Notes: generated by a model not told the origin, from the letters alone. A stretch of 64,000 bases of DNA from Microbacterium pygmaeum (GCF_900100885.1 NZ_LT629692.1:2604001-2668000); one strand, 5' to 3'; shown: positions 17,215 through 25,657, counted from the stretch's first letter. Program-made: numbers and translations.

Positions 17215-18450
17215 CGAAGCAGTGTCGGGCGCGTCGTCCTCGCTTTGCACGGAATGCACAAAGGCATTGGCGATCAGCTGTGCAGTTTGCGCAATCTGCC
17301 AGTCGCGCGCTCCGAGTTCCGCCAGCGCCGAGCCGATCGTCTCGGCCGTGGCCGGCTGCGGAGGCGTCCAGGCGACCCGGCGAAGCAGCTCGGGAGTGAG
17401 GAGGTTCTCCGTCGGCATCGTCAGCTCCTGCGCGCGCGCCTCCACCAGCGGTCGCGCGGCCTTGAGCCGTGCATCGGCCTCCGGGTTGCGGTCCGGCCAC
17501 GCGCGGGCCGGCGGGATCGAGTCGCCGCCGGGCGCACGTTCCAGGGGGAGCTCGGTCGCCGCGCGTCCGGCCTCGAACGCGGCCCACCAGCGATCAAGCT
17601 GGCTCCTGCTGGCCCGCCCGTTGAACTCCTTGACAGCGGCGAGCTCCTGCTTGCTCTTGGGATCGGCCAGCACCGCAGCGACCAGGGCACGATCGGGAAC
17701 GAGCCGCCCCGGCGAGACGTCCTCGGCGCGTGCGAAGTCCTCGCGCGCCGTCCACAGCGCGCGGGCGATCGCCAGCGACTTCCGGCCGCGGACGGTGTGC
17801 AGGCCGCTGAGGCGCCGCCACGGCTCCTCGCGCGCCGGCTTGGGCTGACGCTCCAGGACGGCGCGGAACTCCTCGTCCGCGAACTCGGTCTTGCCCTGCG
17901 CGATGAGTTCGGCGGCGAGCACGTCGCGGACTTCGACGAGGTATTCGACATCCAGCGCGGCGTACTCGAGCCAGGACTGCGGCAGCGGACGGGTCGACCA
18001 GTCCGATGCCGAATGCGCCTTGGCGAGGGTGACGCCCAGCGTGTCCTCGACGACGGCGCCCAGCCCCACGCGCTCGTGCCCGAGCAGGCGCGCCGCCAGC
18101 TCGGTGTCGAACATGCTCGTCGGCTCGAGCCCGAGTTCACGCAGCGACGGAAGGTCCTGGCTGGCGGCGTGGAGCACCCACTCCTCGCCGCCGATCGCCT
18201 CCTGCAGGGACGCGAAGTCGCCGACGGCGGGCGGGTCGAACAGGAACACGCCGGACTCGCGACGGGAGATCTGAATCAGGTACGCGCGCTGCGAGTATCG
18301 GAAGCCCGACGCGCGCTCGACGTCGACGGCGATCGGTCCGGTGCCGGCGACGAGCAGGTCGACGGCGTGGGCGAGCCCGGCGGCATCCGTGATGACCAGA
18401 TACTCCTGGAGCGGGGCGGGAGAAGACTCGGGAGAAGTGGACTCAACCAC
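17212..18450 (-). CDS. rnd: Ribonuclease D-like 3'-5' exonuclease with HRDC domain
   Basis: The protein trims RNA 3' ends (tRNA and other stable RNA maturation in the family). The 412 residues contain a DEDDy exonuclease domain: Asp43 and Glu45 in AVDVERASGF, HAASQDLPSL for the third acid, and YAALDVEYL carrying the Tyr and last Asp. An HRDC domain follows (about 205-290: PWRRLSGLHTVRGRKSLAIARALW). The GTG start at 18450 overlaps the DUF3000 stop by 8 bp, so the two are co-translated. Confidence 0.9.
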   Translation of the reverse strand: MVESTSPESSPAPLQEYLVITDAAGLAHAVDLLVAGTGPIAVDVERASGFRYSQRAYLIQISRRESGVFLFDPPAVGDFASLQEAIGGEEWVLHAASQDLPSLRELGLEPTSMFDTELAARLLGHERVGLGAVVEDTLGVTLAKAHSASDWSTRPLPQSWLEYAALDVEYLVEVRDVLAAELIAQGKTEFADEEFRAVLERQPKPAREEPWRRLSGLHTVRGRKSLAIARALWTAREDFARAEDVSPGRLVPDRALVAAVLADPKSKQELAAVKEFNGRASRSQLDRWWAAFEAGRAATELPLERAPGGDSIPPARAWPDRNPEADARLKAARPLVEARAQELTMPTENLLTPELLRRVAWTPPQPATAETIGSALAELGARDWQIAQTAQLIANAFVHSVQSEDDAPDTAS

Positions 18451-19033
18451 GTGCTGACCTGCGTGAACCGAACACCGCTATCTCCTCTGAGCCGGGTGGC
18501 AGCCCGGCGAGCATGCACACCAACTCAGCCCAGGCTTGCACATGCGCACCGATCGCGCCTGCCGGAGACCAGGAGGCGCGCAGTTCGATCTGGGCGCCGT
18601 CGCCCTCGGCGGCGAGCGATCCGAATCCTTTGGAGAGGGTCTTGGTGGCAGTGCCGGATGCCGCGTGGTAGCCGGCACGGCGGGAATCGAGGGCATCGAC
18701 CAGCCACGACCAGGCCACGTCGGCCAGGAGCGGGTCCACGCCGATGTCCGGCTCCAGCGGGGCTTGGGCGAAGCAGACGATCCGCCAGGCTCCGCCCCAG
18801 GAGTCCGGTTCGTCGGCGTCGTGCAGGAGAATGAACCGTCCGGTGCCGAACGGGGAGTCGACGCCCTCGAACTCGGGTCGCACGTCACCCGCGAGCGCGA
18901 TCGATTCCGGAGCGAGACCCGCCGGCGCGGGGATCTCCCGCACCGAGAGGTCGGCTCGGAACCCGGCCGCTCGGATGTCCGCCGCTGCGCGGTCGAACGA
19001 CGGCGGCGAAGTCGGGGGACGAAGGTCAGCCAC
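18443..19033 (-). CDS. DUF3000 family protein
   Basis: The 196-residue soluble protein is of a family restricted to actinobacteria and of unknown function, usually adjacent to RNase D as here. Conserved stretches include FILLHDADEPDSWGGAWRIVCFAQAPLEPDIG, DVAWSWLVDAL and WAELVCMLAGLPPGSE. The start is a GTG at 19033 with TAGTCT (complement of 19040-19045) six bases upstream, so the transcript is probably leaderless. Only 25 bp separate it from the divergent hydrolase gene. Confidence 0.85.
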   Translation of the reverse strand: MADLRPPTSPPSFDRAAADIRAAGFRADLSVREIPAPAGLAPESIALAGDVRPEFEGVDSPFGTGRFILLHDADEPDSWGGAWRIVCFAQAPLEPDIGVDPLLADVAWSWLVDALDSRRAGYHAASGTATKTLSKGFGSLAAEGDGAQIELRASWSPAGAIGAHVQAWAELVCMLAGLPPGSEEIAVFGSRRSARG

Positions 19034-19039
19034 GCGGAA

Positions 19040-19049
19040 AGACTAGAGT
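19040..19049. promoter_or_regulatory. Overlapping divergent -10 elements of DUF3000 and the hydrolase
   Basis: The plus strand reads AGACTAGAGT. TAGAGT (19044-19049) is the -10 candidate for the hydrolase starting at 19059; the reverse complement of 19040-19045 is TAGTCT, six bases before the DUF3000 GTG. Both hexamers fit TANNNT and share TA at 19044-19045. This is the same geometry as at 6793-6802. Confidence 0.6.
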
Positions 19050-19058
19050 GGGGCCTCG

Positions 19059-20279
19059 ATGGTCCTCTCCAGGCGCGCCGCGATGGGCAGCGCATCTCCC
19101 GCTCTGGTCACCGGTATCCGAACCGCGCTCGTCATGCTCGGCACGGGCCTGACGCTGGCGACCTCGGCGATGGCATTCGTGTCGGTCCGGATGGCTCGGC
19201 GCGTGGTCACGCCCGCGGCCCGGGTCGCCGATACGCGCATCCTCTCGTTGGACACCGCGGCGCAGACCATCACGCTCGAGAGCACTCCCGACACCCGCCT
19301 CCCCGGCCGATACGGCCTGTTCACCAGCGGCTCGGAGAGCTACCTCAAGCTCGGCTCGGTCCTGGCCGAGGACGCCACGAGTGTGAAGCGCAAGCTGCTC
19401 ACCGAGGTCGACGGCAACGCGCGGCTGGCCCCCGAGGCGGCCTTCAGCGGGTGGTACTTCGATCGTCCCGAGCAGCTGCATCTTCCGTTCACCTCGGAAC
19501 TGATCGGCTCCAGTGTCGGGCCTTGCCCGGCGTGGCTGTTCCCAGCCGAGGGGAGCGACGTGTGGGTCATCCAGGTCCACGGCCGAGGTACGACCCGGGC
19601 CGAGACGCTGCGGGCGGTCCCGGTCTTCCACGGGCTCGGCATCACGAGCCTGGTGGTGTCGTACCGCAACGACGGCGAGGCACCGCGCAGCAGAAGCGGC
19701 ACGTACGCGCTGGGCGCCACCGAATGGCGCGACGTCGACGCCGCGGTCGGATTCGCGCGGCGCCGCGGAGCCGGGCGCGTGATCCTGATGGGCTGGTCGA
19801 TGGGCGGGGCGATCGCGCTGCAACTGGAGCTCACCTCGGCGCACCGTGATGCGATCGTGGGGCTGGTGCTGGAGTCGCCGGTCGTGGATTGGCGCATCGT
19901 GCTGGCCTATCAGGCCAAGCTGCTGCACCTGCCTGCGCCCGTCACCGGGCTTGCGATCGGCGCGCTGCAGTCCGAATGGGCCACCCCGGTCACCGGAGCG
20001 GGAGCGGCGATCCCCTTCGACAGGCTCGACGTCGTCGCCAGGGCGGCGGAGCTGCGGCATCCTATCCTCATCCTGCACAGCGACGACGACGGATTCGTGC
20101 CGTCCGACGCGTCGCACGATCTGGTCGTGGCGCGCCCCGACCTCGTCGAGCTGCAGGTGTTCGACGTCGCACGTCACACGAAGCTCTGGAACTACGACCA
20201 GGAGCGCTGGAGCCAGAGCATCCGACAGTGGGTGCTGCAGAATGTGCTGCCCTCGCCAGAGGCGGCTGACGCCGACTGA
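19059..20279 (+). CDS. Membrane-anchored alpha/beta hydrolase
   Basis: The 406-residue protein begins with one membrane helix (about 21-45, signal anchor). A long beta-rich region of about 115 residues follows, then an alpha/beta hydrolase domain: VIQVHGRGTTRAE (oxyanion loop), MGWSMGG with nucleophile Ser247, HSDDDGFVP (acid) and ARHTKLWN with His373. The substrate is unknown; the fold fits esterases and peptidases facing the envelope. The ATG at 19059 lies 9 bases after TAGAGT. Its stop abuts the stop of convergent sufE with no gap. Confidence 0.8.
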   Translation: MVLSRRAAMGSASPALVTGIRTALVMLGTGLTLATSAMAFVSVRMARRVVTPAARVADTRILSLDTAAQTITLESTPDTRLPGRYGLFTSGSESYLKLGSVLAEDATSVKRKLLTEVDGNARLAPEAAFSGWYFDRPEQLHLPFTSELIGSSVGPCPAWLFPAEGSDVWVIQVHGRGTTRAETLRAVPVFHGLGITSLVVSYRNDGEAPRSRSGTYALGATEWRDVDAAVGFARRRGAGRVILMGWSMGGAIALQLELTSAHRDAIVGLVLESPVVDWRIVLAYQAKLLHLPAPVTGLAIGALQSEWATPVTGAGAAIPFDRLDVVARAAELRHPILILHSDDDGFVPSDASHDLVVARPDLVELQVFDVARHTKLWNYDQERWSQSIRQWVLQNVLPSPEAADAD

Positions 20280-20714
20280 TCAGCGCTTCGCGCGCACCTG
20301 CCGCTTGGCTCGGCCGAGCATGCCCGTCATGCCCGCGATCCGCAGCGGGGACACGGCGCGGGTGAGGCCGATGCTCTGCGGGTAGTCGTCCGGGATCGCC
20401 AAGACCTCGTCGGCGGTCAGGCCGCTCAGGCCCTGCACCAGGATGCTGGCGAACCCACGGGTCGTGGGCGCTTCCTTCGGCGCGGTCGCGTGCATCGCGA
20501 CGATGCCCTCGGCATCCACGTCGACGACGATGTAGACCGGCGACTGGCACTCCACCACACGTTCGCACAGTTCGGGATGCCCGTCGTACGCCGCCGGAAT
20601 GGCCGGCAGTTCGTTGGAGAACTCCAGCAGCAGCTGGAGTCGCTCGGGCTCCGACAGCTCGAGGAACTCGTCGCGGATCTCGGCCAGCGTCGCGGGAAGG
20701 GTGTCGTCGGTCAT
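20280..20714 (-). CDS. sufE: SufE family cysteine-desulfurase sulfur acceptor
   Basis: SufE takes persulfide sulfur from a cysteine desulfurase and passes it on for Fe-S cluster assembly. The 144-residue protein has the acceptor cysteine in ECQSPVYIVV (Cys56) and the family block GFASILVQGLSGLTADEVLAIPDD. The ATG at 20714 follows GGGAGGATT; a longer in-frame extension to 20777 lacks this support. It lies 34 bp downstream of the rhodanese gene, suggesting a two-gene sulfur-transfer operon. The suf operon itself is not in this window. Confidence 0.88.
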   Translation of the reverse strand: MTDDTLPATLAEIRDEFLELSEPERLQLLLEFSNELPAIPAAYDGHPELCERVVECQSPVYIVVDVDAEGIVAMHATAPKEAPTTRGFASILVQGLSGLTADEVLAIPDDYPQSIGLTRAVSPLRIAGMTGMLGRAKRQVRAKR

Positions 20715-20748
20715 CACTGCAATCCTCCCACGCCACGATGTCCCCGGA

Positions 20749-21648
20749 TCAGGCGGGCACGTCTCCTGGCTCGGCACCGGTCACGATCGGGACGCGCACC
20801 GCGCTGCCCCACTCTGTCCACGAGCCGTCATAGTTGCGCACGTTCGAGAAGCCCAGCAGGTGCTGCAGGACGAACCAGGTGTGGCTGGAGCGTTCGCCGA
20901 TCCGGCAGTACGCGACGATGTCGTCGCCGTCCTTCAGTCCCACCTCGTCGCGGTAGATGGCTTCGAGCTCGGCGCGCGGCTTGAATCCGCCGTCCTCCGC
21001 AACGGCCTTGGCCCAGGGCACGTTCGACGCGGTGGGAATGTGCCCTGCGCGCAGCGCGCCCTCTTCGGGATACGCGGGCGCGGTGGTGCGCGAGCCGTTG
21101 TACTCCTCGGGGGAGCGGACATCGATCAGCGGCTTGCCCAGATGTGCGAGGACGTCCTCCTTGTACGCGCGCAGCGTGCTGTCGTCGCGCTCGATCACCG
21201 GGTAGGCCGAAGCGGGGCGGTTCGAGGCATCCGTCGTCAGGGGACGCCCCTCGGCGATCCACTTGTCCCGGCCGCCATCGAGCAGACGCACGTCCTCGTG
21301 GCCGAACAGCGAGAACACCCATAGCGCGTAGGCGGCCCACCAGTTGTTCTTGTCGCCGTAGATGATGACCGTGTCATCGCGCGAGATGCCTTTGGCACTC
21401 AGCAGTGCGGCGAAGCCCGCACCGTCGACGTAGTCGCGGACCACGGGGTCGTTCAGCTCGGTGTGCCAGTCGACTTTCACGGCACCCGGGATGTGGCCGG
21501 TCTCGTACAGCAGCACGTCCTCGTCTGATTCGACGACGACCAGGCCGGGGGAACCGAGGTGCGTCTGCAGCCATTCGCCGGTGACGAGTCGACCGGGCTG
21601 GGCGTAGTCGGCGAACTTGGAAGATGACGTGTCGTTGTCGACGGGCAC
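20749..21648 (-). CDS. Thiosulfate / 3-mercaptopyruvate sulfurtransferase (two rhodanese domains)
   Basis: The 299-residue protein has an inactive N-terminal rhodanese domain (about 20-145, with IIYGDKNNWWA at the pseudo-active loop) and an active C-terminal domain (about 165-290) with Cys248 in YCRIGERSSHTWF. CRIGERS is the loop seen in actinobacterial SseA/CysA-type thiosulfate sulfurtransferases. The GTG start at 21648 is preceded by GAGGAG. It is followed by sufE, so sulfane sulfur supply is a likely theme. Confidence 0.9.
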   Translation of the reverse strand: MPVDNDTSSSKFADYAQPGRLVTGEWLQTHLGSPGLVVVESDEDVLLYETGHIPGAVKVDWHTELNDPVVRDYVDGAGFAALLSAKGISRDDTVIIYGDKNNWWAAYALWVFSLFGHEDVRLLDGGRDKWIAEGRPLTTDASNRPASAYPVIERDDSTLRAYKEDVLAHLGKPLIDVRSPEEYNGSRTTAPAYPEEGALRAGHIPTASNVPWAKAVAEDGGFKPRAELEAIYRDEVGLKDGDDIVAYCRIGERSSHTWFVLQHLLGFSNVRNYDGSWTEWGSAVRVPIVTGAEPGDVPA

Positions 21649-21771
21649 CGGATGCTCCTCGGGTCGGGGCGGACTGTGGACGGGCGTAGGGTTGAACCCG
21701 TCTCCCCGACCCTAGATTCCCGCGTGGGGACGCGCATCCATTCCGTAAGACGCCGACACAGGATCGAACGC

Positions 21772-22806
21772 ATGACATCGACTGCGACCCGCACGGGAAT
21801 CGTCCACCTGAGCGAGCGCACCCCGCAGATCTCCGGTGCGGACATTGTCGCCTCGCTCGTTCCGCCCCCGCAGTTCGCCGACGCGACGTTCGAGTCGTAT
21901 CGGGCGGATGCCGCGTACCCGTCGCAGCAGGAGGCGAAGGACACGCTCATGGCGTTCTGCGGCGTCGGTGCGCCGGCAGCACGCGGCGGGCTGTTCCGGC
22001 GAGCGAAGAAGGCCCCGGAGATGAAGCCGGGCGTGTACCTCGACGGCGGCTTCGGCGTCGGCAAGACCCACCTGCTCGCCTCCGTCTACCACGCGCTCCC
22101 GGCCCGGCGGAAGTACTTCGGCTCGTTCATCGAGTACACCGCCCTCGTGGGCGCCCTCGGCTACCAGAACACCGTCGCACTGTTCCGTGGCGCGGATCTG
22201 CTGTGCATCGACGAGTTCGAGCTCGACGATCCGGGCGACACCATGGTGATGACCAGGCTGTTGGGGGAGCTGGTGGCATCCGGCACCCGGTTGGCGGCGA
22301 CCTCCAACACGCCTCCGAATGCCCTCGGCGAGGGCCGTTTCGCGGCCCAGGACTTCCTCCGCGAGATCCACGCGATGTCCGCGAGCTTCCAGACCCTGCG
22401 CATCGACGGCACCGACTACCGGCATCGTGCGCTGGACGGTCACGCGGCAGTGCTGGCGCCCGCCGAGTACGAGCGGACGGTGACGGATGCCGCGACCACG
22501 GGTCTCGTCTCGGACGACGACTTCAGTACCCTCGTCACCCACCTCGCGAGCGTGCACCCGTCGCGATACATCCGGCTGATCGAAGGCCTCTCGCTCGTCG
22601 GGCTCCGCGACGTCGCCCCGTTGACCGATCAGTCCGCCGCACTGCGGTTCGTCGCCTTCATCGACCGGGTGTACGACGCGCAGCTGCCGATCCGAGCGAC
22701 GGGCGCCACCCTGGACCTGGTCTTCCCCGAGGAGATGCTCGCCGGCGGATATCGCAAGAAGTATCTGAGGGCGATCTCGCGGCTGGTCGCGTCGACTCTC
22801 GACTGA
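21772..22806 (+). CDS. zapE: Cell division protein ZapE / AFG1-like ATPase
   Basis: The 344-residue protein is an AAA-type ATPase of the ZapE/AFG1 family, linked to Z-ring constriction in proteobacteria. Walker A GGFGVGKTH is at about residues 92-100, Walker B is LLCIDEFELDDP, and TRLAATSNTPPNALGEGRF carries sensor I. The start at 21772 is chosen over an upstream in-frame ATG (21652) because it is preceded by an AGGA motif (21760-21763) and begins the family alignment. A TAGATT -10 lies at about 21713. It diverges from the sulfurtransferase. Confidence 0.88.
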   Translation: MTSTATRTGIVHLSERTPQISGADIVASLVPPPQFADATFESYRADAAYPSQQEAKDTLMAFCGVGAPAARGGLFRRAKKAPEMKPGVYLDGGFGVGKTHLLASVYHALPARRKYFGSFIEYTALVGALGYQNTVALFRGADLLCIDEFELDDPGDTMVMTRLLGELVASGTRLAATSNTPPNALGEGRFAAQDFLREIHAMSASFQTLRIDGTDYRHRALDGHAAVLAPAEYERTVTDAATTGLVSDDDFSTLVTHLASVHPSRYIRLIEGLSLVGLRDVAPLTDQSAALRFVAFIDRVYDAQLPIRATGATLDLVFPEEMLAGGYRKKYLRAISRLVASTLD

Positions 22807-22841
22807 TCGACATCCGACTCGCGGCTGAATCAGGTCTGCGC

Positions 22842-22888
22842 GAAACCTGATGTTTACCTGCCGGCGCGGTCCGTAACATCCGCGAAAC
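22842..22888 (+). promoter_or_regulatory. GlnR-type nitrogen-control boxes upstream of amt
   Basis: GTAAC-ATCCGC-GAAAC (22873-22888) is a perfect match to the actinobacterial GlnR consensus gTnAC-n6-GaAAC. A second, degenerate copy, GAAAC-CTGATG-TTTAC, begins 31 bp upstream at 22842. Paired a/b sites about three helical turns apart are typical of GlnR promoters. The site lies 90-136 bp before the amt start. GlnR itself is not in the window. Confidence 0.65.
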
Positions 22889-22977
22889 GCAGGATGCAGG
22901 CCGGTGGAAACCCACTGTGGCGACACTGGGACCACCCGACGCTACACCTGCGTCCCTGCAGAGAGGTTTCTCCCGAG

Positions 22978-24246
22978 ATGGATCAAGGCAACACCGCATT
23001 CATCCTGATAGCCGCGGCGCTCGTGCTGCTGATGACCCCCGGACTCGCGTTCTTCTACGGCGGACTCGTGAAGGCCAAGAGCGTCATCAGCATGATGATG
23101 CTCAGCTTCGGCGCCATGGGTCTCATCGGCGTGCTGTGGGTTCTCTACGGCTACGCGATCGCTTTCCCCTCGTCTGATGGCGTCGTCTTCCCATGGGCGA
23201 TCGACTGGTCGGCACTGGGGCTCCAGAGCCTGCTCGAGACGCCCGAGGGCGCGGCCTACCCGCCGCTGGCCTTCGTCGCCTTCCAGGCCACCTTCGCGAT
23301 CATCACGGTCGCACTCGTGTCCGGCGCCATCGCCGACCGCGCCAAGTTCGGCTCGTGGATGATCTTCGCCGGCATCTGGGCGACGATCGTCTACTTCCCG
23401 GTCGCCAGCTGGGTCTTCAACTTCGGCCTGGCCGAGGACGGCAGCTTCGCCTACGGCGGCTGGATCACCTACGGCATGCAGGAGTTCTTCGGCGTGGGTG
23501 CGATCGACTTCGCCGGTGGCACGGCCGTGCACATCAACGCCGGTGCGGCAGCGCTCGCCCTGGCTCTGGTGCTCGGCCGTCGCGTGGGCTTCCAGAAGGG
23601 CGTCCACGTCCCTCACAACCCGCCGTTCGTGCTCCTCGGTGCCGGTCTGCTGTGGTTCGGCTGGTTCGGCTTCAACGCCGGGTCGGAGCTCGCGGCCGAC
23701 AACACCGCGGCCATCGCCTTCGTCAACACGATCGCCGCTCCCGCCGCGGCGCTGCTCGCCTGGCTGGTCGTCGAGAAGATCAAGGACGGCAAGCCCACCT
23801 CGGTCGGCGCCGCGTCCGGTGCCGTCGCGGGTCTTGTCGCGATCACCCCGGCCTGTGGTTCGCTGACCCCGTTCTGGGCCATCGTGCTCGGCATCATCGC
23901 CGGCGCGGTCTGCGCCCTGGCGATCGAGCTGAAGTTCAAGCTCGGCTTCGACGACTCGCTGGACGTCGTGGGCATCCACCTCGTCGGCGGTCTGATCGGA
24001 ACCCTGTACCTCGGGTTCCTGGCCAACGGCACCGGCCTGTTCTTCTCGGGCGACGGCACGCAGCTGCTCGTCCAGGCGATCGCCGCCGTCTCGGTCCTGG
24101 TCTACTCCTTCGTGCTGGCCTACGTCATCGGCTTCGCGATCGAGAAGACGATCGGCTTCCGCGTGAAGAACGAAGACGAGATCGCCGGCATCGACACCGT
24201 CGTGCACGGCGAAGAGGGCTACGTCCTCGCCGACGTCAAGGCCTGA
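22978..24246 (+). CDS. amt: Ammonium transporter (Amt family)
   Basis: Amt imports ammonium across the cytoplasmic membrane. The 422-residue protein has about 11 membrane helices. MDQGNTAFILIAAALVLLMTPGLAFFYGGLV is the usual first helix, and DFAGGTAVHINAG and FNAGSELAADNTAAIAFVNT carry the conserved twin-His and pore regions; DVVGIHLVGGLIGTLYLG holds the second pore His. The ATG at 22978 is the family start. It is monocistronic: unlike many actinobacteria there is no glnB or glnD downstream, but a long UUCG-capped terminator. A GlnR-type box upstream predicts nitrogen regulation. Confidence 0.96.
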   Translation: MDQGNTAFILIAAALVLLMTPGLAFFYGGLVKAKSVISMMMLSFGAMGLIGVLWVLYGYAIAFPSSDGVVFPWAIDWSALGLQSLLETPEGAAYPPLAFVAFQATFAIITVALVSGAIADRAKFGSWMIFAGIWATIVYFPVASWVFNFGLAEDGSFAYGGWITYGMQEFFGVGAIDFAGGTAVHINAGAAALALALVLGRRVGFQKGVHVPHNPPFVLLGAGLLWFGWFGFNAGSELAADNTAAIAFVNTIAAPAAALLAWLVVEKIKDGKPTSVGAASGAVAGLVAITPACGSLTPFWAIVLGIIAGAVCALAIELKFKLGFDDSLDVVGIHLVGGLIGTLYLGFLANGTGLFFSGDGTQLLVQAIAAVSVLVYSFVLAYVIGFAIEKTIGFRVKNEDEIAGIDTVVHGEEGYVLADVKA

Positions 24247-24264
24247 TCTCAGCAATCGGTCCTC

Positions 24265-24302
24265 GGAAGGGGCGTCGCGACTTCGGTCGCGGCGCCCCTT
24301 CC
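24265..24302 (+). terminator. Terminator after amt
   Basis: A 17-bp stem (one G-T pair) with a TTCG loop closed by C-G forms from 24265 to 24302, 18 bases after the amt stop. The cUUCGg tetraloop is exceptionally stable. No T-run follows. Confidence 0.85.
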
Positions 24303-24326
24303 GCGCTGCATGGCGGGCCCGTTCGC

Positions 24327-24332
24327 TAGGGT
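24327..24332 (+). promoter_or_regulatory. -10 element of the PemK-like gene
   Basis: TAGGGT lies seven bases before the GTG at 24340, consistent with a leaderless transcript. Confidence 0.45.
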
Positions 24333-24339
24333 CGCTGAT

Positions 24340-24882
24340 GTGACCCGAACATCCGGATTCCTGGGCGCGATCGCGCGACTGTTCTCCAGTGGCGCCGGCG
24401 CGAGCACCGCCGCAACTGTCGCGCCCGCACGCCCGCCGTCCGATCAGACGGCTCCGGCGCGGGGCGGCGACACCGCGACGGTGGAGATCGCTCCACCGCG
24501 ACGCGACGGCCTGCGGCTCTCGTACGCGCCGCATCCGGACGGCGATCCGGACGCCGGCGAGATCGTCTGGACGTGGGTCCCCTACGCGGAGAACGACGGA
24601 CGCGGCAAGGACCGGCCGGTGCTCGTCGTCGGCCGGCAGGATGACTCCCGGGTGTTCGCGGTCCGGCTGACCAGCAAGGCGCACGACGGACAGCGCGACT
24701 TCCTCGCGATCGGGAGCGGGCCGTGGGACGCGCAAGGGCGACCCTCCTGGGTCGACATCGAACAGGTGTACAGCGTGCATGCCAAGGGCATGCGGCGCGA
24801 GGCGTCCGCTCTGGATCCGGACCGATTCGTACGCGTCGCGGACGCGCTGCATCGGCGGTACGGCTGGGCCGTCGGGAACTGA
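24340..24882 (+). CDS. PemK/MazF-like protein (solitary)
   Basis: The 180-residue protein has a variable, low-complexity N-terminus (about 60 residues) and a C-terminal domain with GEIVWTWVPYAENDGRGKDRPVLVVGRQ, VFAVRLTSKAHDG and DIEQVYSVHAKGMRREASALDPDRFVRVADAL. This pattern matches PemK/MazF-type proteins, which in toxin form are mRNA endonucleases. There is no antitoxin gene next to it, and the long N-terminus and solitary setting suggest a housekeeping or diverged role. The GTG at 24340 is supported by TAGGGT seven bases upstream. Confidence 0.6.
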   Translation: MTRTSGFLGAIARLFSSGAGASTAATVAPARPPSDQTAPARGGDTATVEIAPPRRDGLRLSYAPHPDGDPDAGEIVWTWVPYAENDGRGKDRPVLVVGRQDDSRVFAVRLTSKAHDGQRDFLAIGSGPWDAQGRPSWVDIEQVYSVHAKGMRREASALDPDRFVRVADALHRRYGWAVGN

Positions 24883-24946
24883 CGCGTCCGCGCCTGCGGC
24901 GGCCGGATCGCAGGGCCAGACCCCCCGACCCGGCCGCCCGTACCGG

Positions 24947-25510
24947 TCAGCCGACGGCGTTGAGCACGCCCGAGATCAGCAGTGCGACCAGGGTGGTCCA
25001 GCCGATGATCGCGACAGCCTGCCATACCAGGATGCGAGCCCTGCCGATGCCCGCGGCGGCCAGCATCGTCGCGGTGAACTGGGTGGGAAGCAGGAGCGGG
25101 CCGAGCAGGCTGACCCCGGGGACTCCATACCGCTCGAAGGCGCGCTGGAACTTCTGCGAACGCGGTGAGGCGGCAGCATCCGGCGCACCCGCGAGCCGGT
25201 CGGCGGCCGGTCCCTCACCCGATTCCATGGACGGCCCGCCAGTTGCCGGCACCGCGGAGCGCTGACGCGTCCGCGAGACCACCGCCGTGCGCGCCCGCGA
25301 GCTGAGCAGCACGAGGACCGCGACGCAGAGGAAGTTTCCGGCCATCGCCGCGCCGGCAGCCACGATCGGGTTGATGCCGCCGATGATGCCGATGGCCACC
25401 GCACCCTCCCCCTCGATGAAGGGCACCGCGCCGGCGAGCGCGACGATCAACGGCTGCACCAGCTCCGGCACCTGTGCGACGACGCTCTGGAACCATTCGA
25501 CGGGGGTCAT
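24947..25510 (-). CDS. Small multidrug export family membrane protein (PF06695-like)
   Basis: The 187-residue membrane protein has hydrophobic segments at about 18-60 (VQPLIVALAGAVPFIEGEGAVAIGIIGGINPIVAAG), 55-72 and two near the C-terminus. FIEGEGAVAIGI and FERYGVPGVSLLGPLLLPTQFTATMLAAAGI resemble the small-multidrug-export family; transport function is not proven. A central hydrophilic loop (about 75-125) is unusually long and Ala/Pro-rich. The ATG at 25510 follows AGGAGG. It diverges from the two-component system, with a 16-bp palindrome between them. Confidence 0.65.
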   Translation of the reverse strand: MTPVEWFQSVVAQVPELVQPLIVALAGAVPFIEGEGAVAIGIIGGINPIVAAGAAMAGNFLCVAVLVLLSSRARTAVVSRTRQRSAVPATGGPSMESGEGPAADRLAGAPDAAASPRSQKFQRAFERYGVPGVSLLGPLLLPTQFTATMLAAAGIGRARILVWQAVAIIGWTTLVALLISGVLNAVG

Positions 25511-25641
25511 GTCTTCCTCCTGGGGATCAGCGACGGCCACCGGATGTGGGAGCCGCTCGCGATGCATCCAGTTCATCGGCCGGCATCCCGCACCGGAAGT
25601 GTCCGGTGTCATCGCGGTGCGGGCGGTTCGCACGTCCGAAA

Positions 25642-25657
25642 GGTGACAATTGTCACC
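25642..25657. promoter_or_regulatory. Perfect 16-bp palindrome upstream of the two-component system
   Basis: GGTGACAATTGTCACC is a perfect dyad. It lies four bases before TATGGT (25662-25667), the -10 candidate, which itself is six bases before the GTG of the kinase gene. This places the dyad at about -32 to -17. It probably binds the NarL-type response regulator encoded downstream (autoregulation), or controls the divergent export gene. Confidence 0.65.

Noticed and set aside
17201..17219. TTAGGTCGAACCTACGAAG as a second iron box
   Set aside because: The half-sites are only three bases apart, against seven in the DtxR/IdeR consensus, so the match fails despite the similar arms.
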